From the NCBI RefSeq assembly GCF_000002995.4, contig NW_025062479.1, forward strand, positions 14,504,721 to 14,568,720: a stretch of DNA of 64,000 nucleotides, given 5' to 3'. The first letter of the stretch is position 1, and each line of letters starts with the position of its first letter. Of this stretch, positions 42,993-53,476 are shown piece by piece. The notes under the pieces are model-generated. The model was not told the DNA's origin. It searched no databases and worked only from the letters and a program-made list of their open reading frames with translations. Made by a program: the position numbers and the translations under genes. The stretch comes from Brugia malayi (taxonomy: Eukaryota; Nematoda; Chromadorea; Rhabditida; Onchocercidae).

Positions 42993-44851
42993 ATGACTAT
43001 TATCACAATGATTGCTCCTATTCTGTCATTACTGAGTAACATTATTGCATTAACACTGATTATTTTAAGTATCATACAATGTACTGCTAAAAAAGCGTTA
43101 GTTTTTATCATAAATTACTTTTTAAAATTATAAGAAAATTAGAAAATTTTTTGATAATTAAGAACTGACAATTAATTGTTGGCTTTTCAGAAATGAATTT
43201 AAAATGATTTGTTTATCTTAAAATTACATTCAAAGATTCTTTTTTTAAATTATTTGAAAATTTTTAATGATTAAATTTTCAAACATTTCAAACCACGGAA
43301 TTAAAACGTTTAAATTTGTTAAGTGATATTAAATTATTGCAACTTTTCTAGTCAATGCTTAATAAGCATAAGCTAATAATCTAATAGGCCTTTGAATGCC
43401 TGTTTATCAGGCCTAAAGTATAATCAGTTGACAGCACTTTACTTTAAGAGAAAATAAAATTCATCGATCGCTACAGTAAGCTAAGCTACCAAATCCACTT
43501 CTAACTTTACTGTAATACTTAATTGTGAGAAAAGGATAATAGGTAATTTGCCTTCATCATACCTCAAAATTTGATTCTGATTAAGCTAAAAAACTGACCT
43601 TCAAATATTATTTAGAAAAGGCATTCCGATTCCCGGTTTTGACCTGTGATCATGAAGAGATGATTCCGTTGAACTATGGAAATATCATTTTCTCATATAA
43701 TCTTGCAATATTATCAAAAGTGTATTACAGCAGGGAATATCAATAACCAATATTTCAGTGATAAGCCACCGGCACCAGCAGGAGGCGTAGCCGCTCCGGC
43801 AGCAGCTGCGCATCCTGGCGAGGAAAAGAAAGAAGAGAAGAAAGATGAGAAGAAGGAAGAGGAAGGTGAGAAGAAGAGCAAGAAGTCGGAACAAGAAAAG
43901 AAGGAGGGTGAAGGTGGTGAGGGGGAGAAAAAGGGTGATGAAAAAAAGGAAAGTGAAGGTGAGAGGAAGGAAGAGGACAAGAAACAGGGGGAGGGTGATA
44001 AGAAAGAGGAGGGTAAAAAGAGTGAAGAGAAGGGGGAAGAAAGAAAAGAGGGAGAGGTAAGTGTGAAGTTTTTTTTGTTTTCTAGTTGGATGTCTTGAAA
44101 TAGAAACTTGAATAGATTTTTTGGAATTGATCAATTCGAGATATCTCAATTATATTTTGGATTGCAAATTTTGATGTTATCCTTCGACCTTTTGTAAACA
44201 ATTATCGGCAATTGTCTGTTGCACAATACTTGAAATGAGATGGTGCATAGCAAAACAAATTCTTATGTTCCTATCGCTATAAGATAGTAGTATCAGGGAT
44301 AAGCGGATGATCATATCGGATCAGATCTAGTCAATAAAAATTTTAGCTTTCAATTAATGGTTTAAATTTTTATAGGAAGAGAAAGGTGAAAAGAAGGAGG
44401 GTTCCAAGAAGGAAAGTTCCAAAAAGGAGGGATCAAAGAAAGAGGTAATGAAATTTTCGGTGTTCAATTTCTCCATTCCTCTCTTTTTTTTCTATTTCAC
44501 TTATGAATTTGAAAAGAAAGGAAAAAGAGAAAGAAAAGAAAAGAAAAAACAATTCAGGAAGAGAAAAAAGGTTCGAAGAAGGAAAGTTCCAAAAAGGAAG
44601 GATCAAAGAAGGAAGGATCCAAGAAAGAGGTGGATTTTTTTTTTATTCTTTGATCGAAATTATTTTCTAAATTATTAATTTGAGAAAGAAATTTCTTATT
44701 TTTTATGAAAATAAAAATTTAAGAAAGGAAATTTTCGTTTTTTTTTTTCTTTTTTTAGGAAGGTGAGGGTGAAAAAAAGGAAGAGGAAAAGAGAGATGAA
44801 GAAAAGAAAGATGAAGAGAAGAAGGATGAAGAGGAGAAAAAGGATGAGTAA
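42993..44851 (+). CDS. Membrane-anchored Lys/Glu-rich protein
   Basis: Five exons join in phase: 42993-43096, 43759-44056, 44376-44444, 44558-44629 and 44759-44851, encoding 211 residues. Residues 1-31 form a hydrophobic signal or anchor segment (MAPILS-type, ending LIILSIIQC). After TAKKADKPPAPAGG and an Ala-rich piece (VAAPAAAAHPGEE), the rest is almost entirely Lys, Glu, Gly and Ser, highly charged and probably disordered or coiled. Exons 3 and 4 encode nearly identical peptides with KKESSKKEGSKKE, so one exon was duplicated. The next gene downstream has the same plan: one N-terminal hydrophobic segment, a Cys/Lys-rich junction, then low-complexity repeats. Function is unknown. A candidate AATAAA lies at 45042. 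Confidence 0.78.
44376..44629 (+). repeat. Duplicated exon pair in the Lys/Glu-rich gene
   Basis: Exons 3 (44376-44444) and 4 (44558-44629) share long identical runs such as AAGAAGGAAAGTTCCAAAAA and both start GAAGAGAAA after an acceptor and end AAGAAAGAG before a donor. Exon 4 has one extra GSKKE unit and has lost part of the start. Confidence 0.9.
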
Positions 44852-46295
44852 ATAAATGAATAATTGGATTTAAAAAAAAAAGCAAAAAAAAGCAAAAAAA
44901 GAATTGGTGTGCAAAATGATGATCTATCTATCTATCTCAAAAGTATGAAACAAAGTATTAATTTGGAAAAAGAAGTCAAATGATTCATAACTTTCAAATG
45001 TTTTGGATCGTTTAATATTTCTGCTAACAAAATTTATTTCAAATAAAGCAAAAAGAATTGGATAAATTTATTAATACTCATTAAAATATTGTTGCATTTA
45101 AATCTGAACGGAAATCTGAAAAAATTACTCAAGCTTAAAAATGATTAGATAGCATTAGCAAATAATTTTAATGAAATTTTTCAAATCTTATTTTTCTAAT
45201 AACATTTAAATCAAGCAATACTTCAATATCATTTTTATCATATTCCTTCACTTATCAGTGGTTAATTTTCTTTTTCCCTTTAATAATTTATCCTATTTGA
45301 ATTTATCATATAATTCTGCTTAAAATATCTGTAATAGAAACAGTAATTATAATTTTAAAATATTGCTTAAATTATTGAAAGAAATTTATTGAATGAAAAA
45401 AAATTATTAAATATGAAACATTTTACAAGTCATGTACTATATTTATTCATTTTATACATTTCATATATAAATTGAGTGTTTGAAGGTCATAAGTCTATTT
45501 TACTATTTCTCTATTTTAGTAAGATAGTGAAGAGATTATTTTCCAAATAGGTAATATGCGAAGTCACAAAAATTTATAATCAAACAAAACCATTTGTAAG
45601 AACAACAATGCATTGTTAAAATTACGTTTAATCTAATTAAATTTAATTTACATTATTTTTTAATTTAACTGAATTTAACTTTAAACCAATTAATTAGACA
45701 AAATTTATTTTGTCGTTCCTTTTTCTCTTTTAATATTATTTTTTGTTTTTGTTTTTGCTTTTTTTTTTTTTAAATATTTTATTTCATTACGATACTGTGT
45801 AAAAAAAATTAAAAAATTTGAATTTTTACACGACATTTTTGCATGATATAAAACAATTGGTATAACAGTTATGAAATGGCAATATATTTGTTATTCTTAT
45901 TAAAAATACAGTGAAAAGCAGCAGAAGTCTGCATTCTTCTATTATCAAAGTGATTAATTGAATTCTTATCACTTTGTATTTTTCTACAATAATATGAATG
46001 TGCTAAACTAAATCAGAAAATTTGACAAAGAATAAAATATGATATTTTAAAAATGAAATTATCGTTATCAAGTGAAAAAATGAAAAAAGCTTTCAAAAAA
46101 AGTGTTATTATCAACTTTATCAGATGATATTACACATATGTAAAATTTTATCCCTTTATTTTTTCCTTTTTTGTTTTATATTTTCTTCAAATATATTACT
46201 TTTTTTTTATGCTCACAATATATTCTAATATGTTTATAGATAGCGAAGAAAAGAGCAGATAAAAAAGAAATTTAAACATACAAATAACAATAATA
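44852..46295. other. Intergenic region
   Basis: About 1.4 kb of AT-rich sequence between the Lys/Glu-rich gene and the DPNYQ-repeat gene, with a candidate AATAAA at 45042-45047. No exon was found. Confidence 0.5.
45042..45047 (+). terminator. Candidate polyadenylation signal
   Basis: AATAAA in TTCAAATAAAGC lies about 190 bases after the stop of the Lys/Glu-rich gene. Confidence 0.4.
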
Positions 46296-48800
46296 ATGGA
46301 TAAATTGAAATTGATTGAATCGCCTATATTGTTGATTTTTCATTTTATATTATTGCTATATGTTGCCCTAATTTATTCTATTAATTGCTGCAGCTCAAAA
46401 AAAACTCCTCGTGCGGTTCGTTTAAAAAAATCTTTAAAAAATTTATAAATTAAATTGACTTGACAATTGCAAGAAATATATTTGAGAAATATTCTCATTT
46501 TTAATTTTCAGTTATCTATAATAATATATTGAAAAAAAGGAATCTATCAGATTAATTAATTTAGTGATTATAAGAAACATATTTGAGAAATATTCTTATT
46601 TAAGTTTTCCATTACCTATAATAATATTTGAGCTAATCTTATCAATGAAATGAATAATCACTGTAGCTACTTACTATCATTCAAAGATAAGATCATTTGT
46701 ATTTATTATATCATTGTTTGCTTTGTTCATTTTTCATTGCTTCTTTATTTTTTATTTTTCGATTTTTTTTTTTCTACGAGAACTGTATCAGAAATGAAAT
46801 AAACAAAAATTTTATCTTAGTTTTATTTATCAAACGAAAAAAATGTGATAATTTTATTAACTATCAATAAATATCAGTTGCAGTCATTAATAGTTTTTTT
46901 TTTTTTTAGAAGAAGGTCACAAAAGAACAAAAAGGAACGACAGAAGGACAAGGTATGATGTTTAATAAATATTATAAGGATATGAAAACTGCTATACAAA
47001 TGTTAAAATGGAAATTAAAATCTTAGATCAATTCTTTTGGAACTGAAAATGCATTAGTTTAATCTACTTAATAACTTATTAAATGATCCTATAGCATACA
47101 TTAAAGACAGATATCAATTTAATAGGTAAGTTTGAGATTTACTAAAATATATTGTTACCATATATATTACAGGTGCGCAAGCAGGATTTGCTGCTGCTGC
47201 AGATGGAGGTCAATTTAATCAGGTAAGTTTGAGATTTACTAAAATTTGGACTAATCTTTTTATTGCATCTTTTAGTCTATTAGTCGATTTTTTTTGTATT
47301 GTTTATCTATTAATAAGTGTAATAAATAATTATTTGGGCTTTTTTTTTTAAAGCAAGTGCAATTTTTTTAGGGTGGTGGTGTGGTTCCTGTTGCAGAAGT
47401 GCCAAAAGTACCTGGAGAGGGAGGTATAGTCGGTGAGTTAGTTTATAAATTCATGATAATTGTAATAGTTTGAAAAAAAGCTAATTCATGATAATTTTAT
47501 TATTTAGGAAAAAAATAAAATCCTGGTTACAAGCTGAATGATATGGAGATAAAATGATAATTTCTAATTTTAAAATGATAGCAACTTTTATTAGATTTGG
47601 GCTTTTGTATATTTTTTTTTTAAACGTGTAAATAATTCGCTCTTATACTAATTTAGAAAGATTAATTTTAGGAACATATGACCCGAACTATCAAACATTA
47701 GCTGGTATAGGTGGTGAAGTATTTGGTGAAGATAAAAAGAGAGCTGCTGGTGCCGGTGCTGGTGCTGGTGGTGGTGGCGGAGGACCACAGGCACCACAAG
47801 TTACTGGAATGGCTGGTAGTTTTAATTAGTTATGCATGCATTTTAGAAGGATTTTTTATGTTTGAAGTAACTTCTTTTGAATTTTTTAATTAAATTAATA
47901 TCACTAGAAGGAAGGTTTTTTTTTTTAATTTTTTAGGAACCTATGATCCAAACTATCAGACACTGGCTGGTGTAGGTGGTGAAATATTCGGTCAAGACAA
48001 AAAGAAAGATATTGGTGGTGGCGCTGGTGGTCCACAAGCTCCTATTAATAAAGATGAAAAAGCTGGCACATTTGACCCCAATTATCAAGTAAGCAAATTT
48101 TATTTTAATATTTTTCAATGTATGTGTAAACTTGATACAAAATGCATCTAAAACTTTCATTTGTAGCAAATTTTTAAATTTTGTTTTTAAAATTATTTAA
48201 ATTTGTTAAATTTTATATCATTTGTATCAAATAAATCATATTTCAGACTTTAGCCGGAGTTGGTGGTGAAGTATTTGGTACAGATAAAAAACAAGAAGGT
48301 GGCGGTCGCGGTGGCGCTATTGGACCAAAAGCACCTGATAATAAAGATGCTAAAGCAGGAACTTTTGATCCCAATTATCAAACACTAGCTGGTGTTGGCG
48401 GTGAAGTATTCGGGCAAGATAAGAAGGAAGCTGGTGGTGGAGGTGGTGGTGGACCACAAGCTCCAGAAAATAAAGATATTAAAGCCGGCACATATGATCC
48501 TAATTATCAAGTATAACAATCTTTAAATAATAGTCTCATTTTAAAAGAAAGACAAAAAAGCAAAAAACAAAAAAACTTACCTTTTAACACTAATCTCTTT
48601 ATGAAAAAGGTAAATGACATTATTAGTCACTTTCGATCAACCTTTTTCACTTATTTAAACTCAAATTATTTTACAATAAAGGAAATGAGACAAAAAGAAA
48701 TATCATCATATATCATTTCTACTTTTCATATTTCCATTCCATTTTACAGACCCTTGCTGGTGTAGGCGGTGAAGTATTTGGCGCAGACAAAAAAATATGA
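46296..48800 (+). CDS. Membrane-anchored Gly-rich protein with five DPNYQTLAG repeats
   Basis: Eight exons join in phase: 46296-46415, 46910-46952, 47173-47222, 47372-47432, 47672-47815, 47937-48088, 48247-48510 and 48750-48800, encoding 294 residues. Residues 11-30 are hydrophobic (LLIFHFILLLYVALIYSI) and are followed by NCCSSKKTPRA, so the chain is anchored or secreted. After a Gly/Ala-rich linker come five copies of a 23-residue unit, GT(Y/F)DPNYQTLAG(V/I)GGE(V/I)FG-x-DKK, separated by Gly-rich, Pro-Gln/Lys-Ala-Pro spacers. Copies 1 and 2 each begin at a phase-1 intron, copies 3 and 5 are split by an intron after NYQ, and copy 4 is unsplit. I do not recognise a named family or function. 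The very regular unit and exact phases make the gene secure. A candidate AATAAA lies at 49255. Confidence 0.85.
46471..46640. repeat. Two tandem copies of a ~100-bp unit in an intron
   Basis: Within intron 1 of the DPNYQ-repeat gene, AAGAAATATATTTGAGAAAT (from 46471) recurs as AAGAAACATATTTGAGAAAT about 101 bases later, with similar sequence through CTATAATAATAT in both. Confidence 0.8.
47105..47149 (+). pseudogene. Decayed copy of exon 3 and its donor in intron 2
   Basis: ATCAATTTAATAGGTAAG and the following TTTGAGATTTACTAAAAT repeat the end of real exon 3 and its donor at 47200-47245, with a few changes. The copy retains a GTAAG donor but no good reading frame or acceptor. Confidence 0.65.
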
Positions 48801-49254
48801 GCTAACAAATTTTCATAAAACAATATTATATTGATAAAAAAAAACGCCAGCTTTGTACTCATATTATCATTGCATTTACAATTTATATATTTTCAATAAT
48901 ACTATAAGAATTAATCACTTCCTAATTCTAATGCATGCAGTACAGTCTTATTTTTTTAAAAAAAATTTAATTACTATTTTAAACGAAATAATGATGTAGA
49001 ATATTTTGTTTGTATTGGAACAGGATGTTAACACAAACAAAATTATGAAAATGGTCATTACTTAATGTATCATACAATACATTCAACTGATATTTATTAG
49101 TGAAAATGAACGCTAATATTAATTTAAAATTACATAATTAAGAAGAAAATTTGAATTTATATATGATTCATTGATGTTAAATACATTTCATTTTCCATCA
49201 TTGCTCTATGAAATTTCTTTTCCTTTTTGGCCATTTGAACTTTATATTTGCACC

Positions 49255-49260
49255 AATAAA
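49255..49260 (+). terminator. Candidate polyadenylation signal
   Basis: AATAAA in ACCAATAAAGC lies about 455 bases after the stop of the DPNYQ-repeat gene. Confidence 0.35.
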
Positions 49261-49943
49261 GCAAAAAAAAAAACACCATAATATAATATATTTCACGCTT
49301 TTAAAAATTTCAATGCTACTATGTTAACTTAAAAATATGTAAAAATGCGGTAGTTAGATCATTCCGCAATTTCTACTCTGAGATTATTACTGTAGCAATA
49401 AATGCAAAAGCAAAAAAATGGATGCAATCATAATAAAATATATAACATTTCGCTCCTCACCTTTTCCACTTAATTATTATTGTGTAAGCAAAAAAGCAGA
49501 TGTAATGTTCTCCTTTTTTTTTCTCTCTCTCTTCATCTCCCCTCTCTTTCATTGTTCACTAATAAAATGAAAAATAGTTGGAGAAGTTACATATAGATTT
49601 TATTTTAACGCTCAATAAATGCTACTATTCCAAAAAAAAAAAAAAAAAAAATTAAAGACAGGACTGAAATTTCATACACAATTCATCAAAAACTAGCAAT
49701 AAAAATGAATGATCAAAACTACAGATAATTCAAACAATACCTGTAACAGGTATAAACAATGATCATTAATGAATATAGTATCTGTTGATTTGATACAATA
49801 TTTTATGCGGCATTTTATATTAATAACAAGGTATCCGGTAGTCATCAGCTTATCCATACACATTTCATTTAGTATCCCTCATATAATTAATCTTTTTGCG
49901 TTTTCCTTCAACCAGCTGGGCTAGTCAGCTAGGAGGACAATAT

Positions 49944-49976
49944 GCATAGGCTCATTTGATGCAAATGAGCCTATGC
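49944..49976. repeat. Perfect 15-bp hairpin with 3-nt loop
   Basis: GCATAGGCTCATTTG at 49944-49958, loop ATG, then its exact reverse complement at 49962-49976. It contains mixed bases, unlike most AT-only hairpins nearby, and is followed by CTAGC, which can pair with GCTAG near 49928. Confidence 0.85.
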
Positions 49977-50540
49977 CTAGCAACTTATACCGCAATGCCA
50001 CTCATTTTATCGGATAAACTAACTAAACTAAATGCTGTATGATAGGTTTCCTTTTTCCTTTAAAGTATACGGTATCCATATATATACATTTTATTCCTAT
50101 TATAATTTTCGATACATTATACTTTTTCCTTAAATACTGCAATTTTATTTCACAATTTTTGTTTAACTTTTTTTTTCAATCAACTTCTTTTTACTAAAAT
50201 ATCTATTTAAATTACTTCATCATAGTTCGTATGGATAATATAATGACAGCATTACTGATAGAATGGATTAGGATGAGATATTTATTTAATAAATAAGAAG
50301 AATTAATTCATATTAATCTATTAATTAACATATTAATCTATTAATATATGTTTGTTAAATTATTTTGTTTCCAATTTTTGTTAGCACTATAACTTTTGCC
50401 AATTTAGTTTAATTTCATCCGGATTTTAACTTATTTTCACACTATAATTGTTTTCTTTTACTCTATTAAAAGGTGAAAGATAGAATTGATGAAAATCATA
50501 ACTAAGTGAAAAGATGAAGTATAGGTAAAAGCAGTATAAT

Positions 50541-50615
50541 GGACCCCTGCCATGAGGTCATCTCATCATCATCATCATCTCACCTCTATGACCCCTGCTG
50601 TACTCGACAACCCCT
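50541..50615. promoter_or_regulatory. GC-rich block with nuclear-receptor-like half-sites
   Basis: GACCCCTGC occurs twice (about 50542 and 50590) flanking CATGAGGTCATC and a CATCAT run. TGACCCC and AGGTCA are the two orientations of a nuclear hormone receptor half-site. The block stands out from the surrounding AT-rich DNA. Binding is not shown. Confidence 0.3.
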
Positions 50616-53234
50616 TTTCCATTACTTTTTGAACATAATTATAAGTGCAAATTTTCCATTCTTCCTCAATATTTGTTTGATTTTGCACATTTACCGCTTT
50701 CGGATACTGTAGTTCTCGCATGAAATTTATAATTTTGTCGACATTTCATTTTGAAACAGTAAATATTTCTTTATATTGTATTATAAAACTGTTCAAAAAA
50801 AAAAAAAAAAAAAAAAATCGTGAAGTTTATGAGCTAATAATTATATATAAGACAATAATTAATGATTATTCTACAAGTTCGTAATAACTATTTTCTGTTT
50901 TGTTTTTCAAGTAATCCTGTTTTATATAAATATTTTTCGTAATAAATAATTTATGTTTTGTTTTTAAATAATTTCTGCTTGTTTTTCAAGTAATCCTGTT
51001 TTTCAAGTGAATTTTTCCAAAATTTATCTGAAACACTTGACTGGTGATTTAAAAGCCTTAATCAAAAATGATTAGTGATTAGATCAGTATGAGATTAAAG
51101 TTCATTTATTATAGTCAAAATAAGACATTTGTCAGCATAGTTACTTAAAAAATTTACTTAATTAACAACATATTGATAATGCTTAATGCTTTCTAACATT
51201 GATTGTTTACAGTGTCATAAACTGTATGCTGAATTATCTGGTATATCAATAAGGAGTGTAAACGAATTTTTATGATGCTATTTAATTTACCAATGTGTTG
51301 AAAAATAAAGGTCTATTAGTGATTATTTTATGTCTCTTTGCCAGATGTTATCATTTTCTCGAGAATTAGTATCAAAAAGAATGAATTATTTTACAGTAAT
51401 GTAGTGAAAAAGAAGAATCTTTTTTTTCTTTACTAAATTTAAAATTTAGGTCGCAAGATACGAGAGACAAATTTTATGGAATTAAATAATTAAAGATTGA
51501 TAAAGTGATTCATTTAATCATCAAACAACAAATATCATATCATATTATTTAAACAGTTTCATTTCATCTGTATCTGTACATAAATGCTTTTATATGCCAA
51601 TGTGGATTTTTCTGCAGTCTTATTCGTTGTTAATATTCTATCAGTGATTTCCAATTAATTAATCAAAACTTTTATTATTTATACCTATGCATATAAATCA
51701 ATGCAACAATATATGATTTACATAAATGATTGATTAGTATTGCATTATTTCATTGATACTATTTTTAAATAAAATTATTAATTTATTGACTTATGCGACG
51801 AGGAATGAATTGAAGCATGAATTATTATATATCTTAAAATTTTTAAATTAAATCAATCAATGGTTGAGCTACTTGCATCAAAAATAATTCTGGGCGACGA
51901 GTTTGATTGTATATTTGTCAAAATGTAATGAAGGTTATTCTATTGCTTAAGGTTAACTTAGCCAGGATAGAAATCACTTCTAAAATTCAGCATAAATCGT
52001 TGCATTAATAGATCAGAAGCAATCCAGCACTTTTTAATAATAATAATATCCAAAAATAATTCAGATGACTTTTTGAATTTTCTACAGTTAGCATCTTTTC
52101 ACCTGCTATCCTAGCGGTTGGTGTCAAATTGTAATCCGTTCCGGTCATTATGATCATTATGATCATCATTAGAACAATCTGCAATGCACATCATTTTCCT
52201 TTTTCAAGTGTCCTTCTTGACAGTTTAACTGATCTTTTACCATTTATAGCTCCTTCCTATTATTTCATATTCATCCCTCAATAATAATTTTTTTTTTTTT
52301 TTTTTTTCATCAAATCTTCCTAAAACAAGCATTTTTTCATTTCTATTCTAACATAAAATTATTTAATTTATTTTACATTTCAATTTTGTCTTGTCTTTTA
52401 ATATGAAATTAATGAATTTTTTTGAAATGATTAATAATAAATTTAAAAAAAATTTTTTTTTGGAAGAACGTGTGAAATTAGAATAATATTATAGTTAGAA
52501 TAATAAAAAATTTTGCAATATTTATTTTAGATAAATATATAACAAAAATATTAGTCAGTAATAATAGAACATTATGATATCTGTTTTGTTAAAAGTGGAA
52601 ATGAAAACCATTGAGCTATTATTATTTGTTGGCGCAAAATTGCTGTTACTCCTACTACTTTTATAATCCTCTTTCAATCCTCGCAAAGCCGCCGCACACT
52701 GCTCTTTATGTATTTACATTCTAAATATATGGATAGATAGATATAGATATGCTTTTCATGCTAGTTCAATTTATTTGTCCAATTTTTATTTTATTTTTTT
52801 TTAAAGTCACATTTGAACTTCAGTCCTTAGATTTGCTATTTAAAAATTTTTTCACTCTTTATTAAAAATTTAATCAAAAAAAATGATGAAAAGTTTTAAT
52901 ATTATTTCCAGAAAAAAAAAATAAAAACCACTTTACATGTTATTTCTAAAAATACAATCAAAAAATTTTTCAAATTAGTAATTACTGTATAGTTATTAAA
53001 TGTTGATGTATGATTGAACTTTAAATGCATAATTAGAAAATGTTAATATGATATAAAACATAATTATAAAATTGATGCTAGGTTAATAGTAATTATTTAG
53101 CAATTTTAATTGTAAGAAAACGCCATTTAATATTATTTAAAAAATTTTATTATAAAAATTGTTATCTTTATATTTGCATCTTTTATCCGTATAATTTTTT
53201 TCTTTTTACTTTTTAAAATAACACTAATTTTCGG

Positions 53235-53443
53235 ATGATATATTTGTCATCATTAAATGATGATACTCAAACCGTTTCATCATCACCAATTTCAAATGCT
53301 CCGTCAACTTCAACTGCATTATGTCAAGTTGCAACAGCAGGTAATAAACTTCTTTTGGTACAAAAATAATAAAAGTGAAAACCATTTTTTCAAAAAAACG
53401 ATTAAACTATTCTCATTCAGTATTCCACGTATTTCCTTTACGT

Positions 53444-53476
<33 letters not shown>

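Larger units (their letters stand above)
48801..53234. other. Long gene-free region upstream of the LIM-homeodomain gene
   Basis: About 4.4 kb without a convincing exon. It holds a candidate AATAAA at 49255, a perfect hairpin at 49944-49976, a GC-rich block with direct and inverted TGACCCC/AGGTCA-like motifs at 50541-50615, and several A/T runs (49632-49651, 50793-50817, 52289-52309). Such a length would suit a developmental regulator's control region, but that is inference. Confidence 0.5.

Noticed and set aside
43685..44149. Minus-strand open frames opposite the Lys/Glu-rich exon
   Set aside because: These are the complement of GAA/AAG-rich coding DNA, which reads as Phe, Leu and Ser without stops. 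The plus-strand exon has correct phases on both sides.
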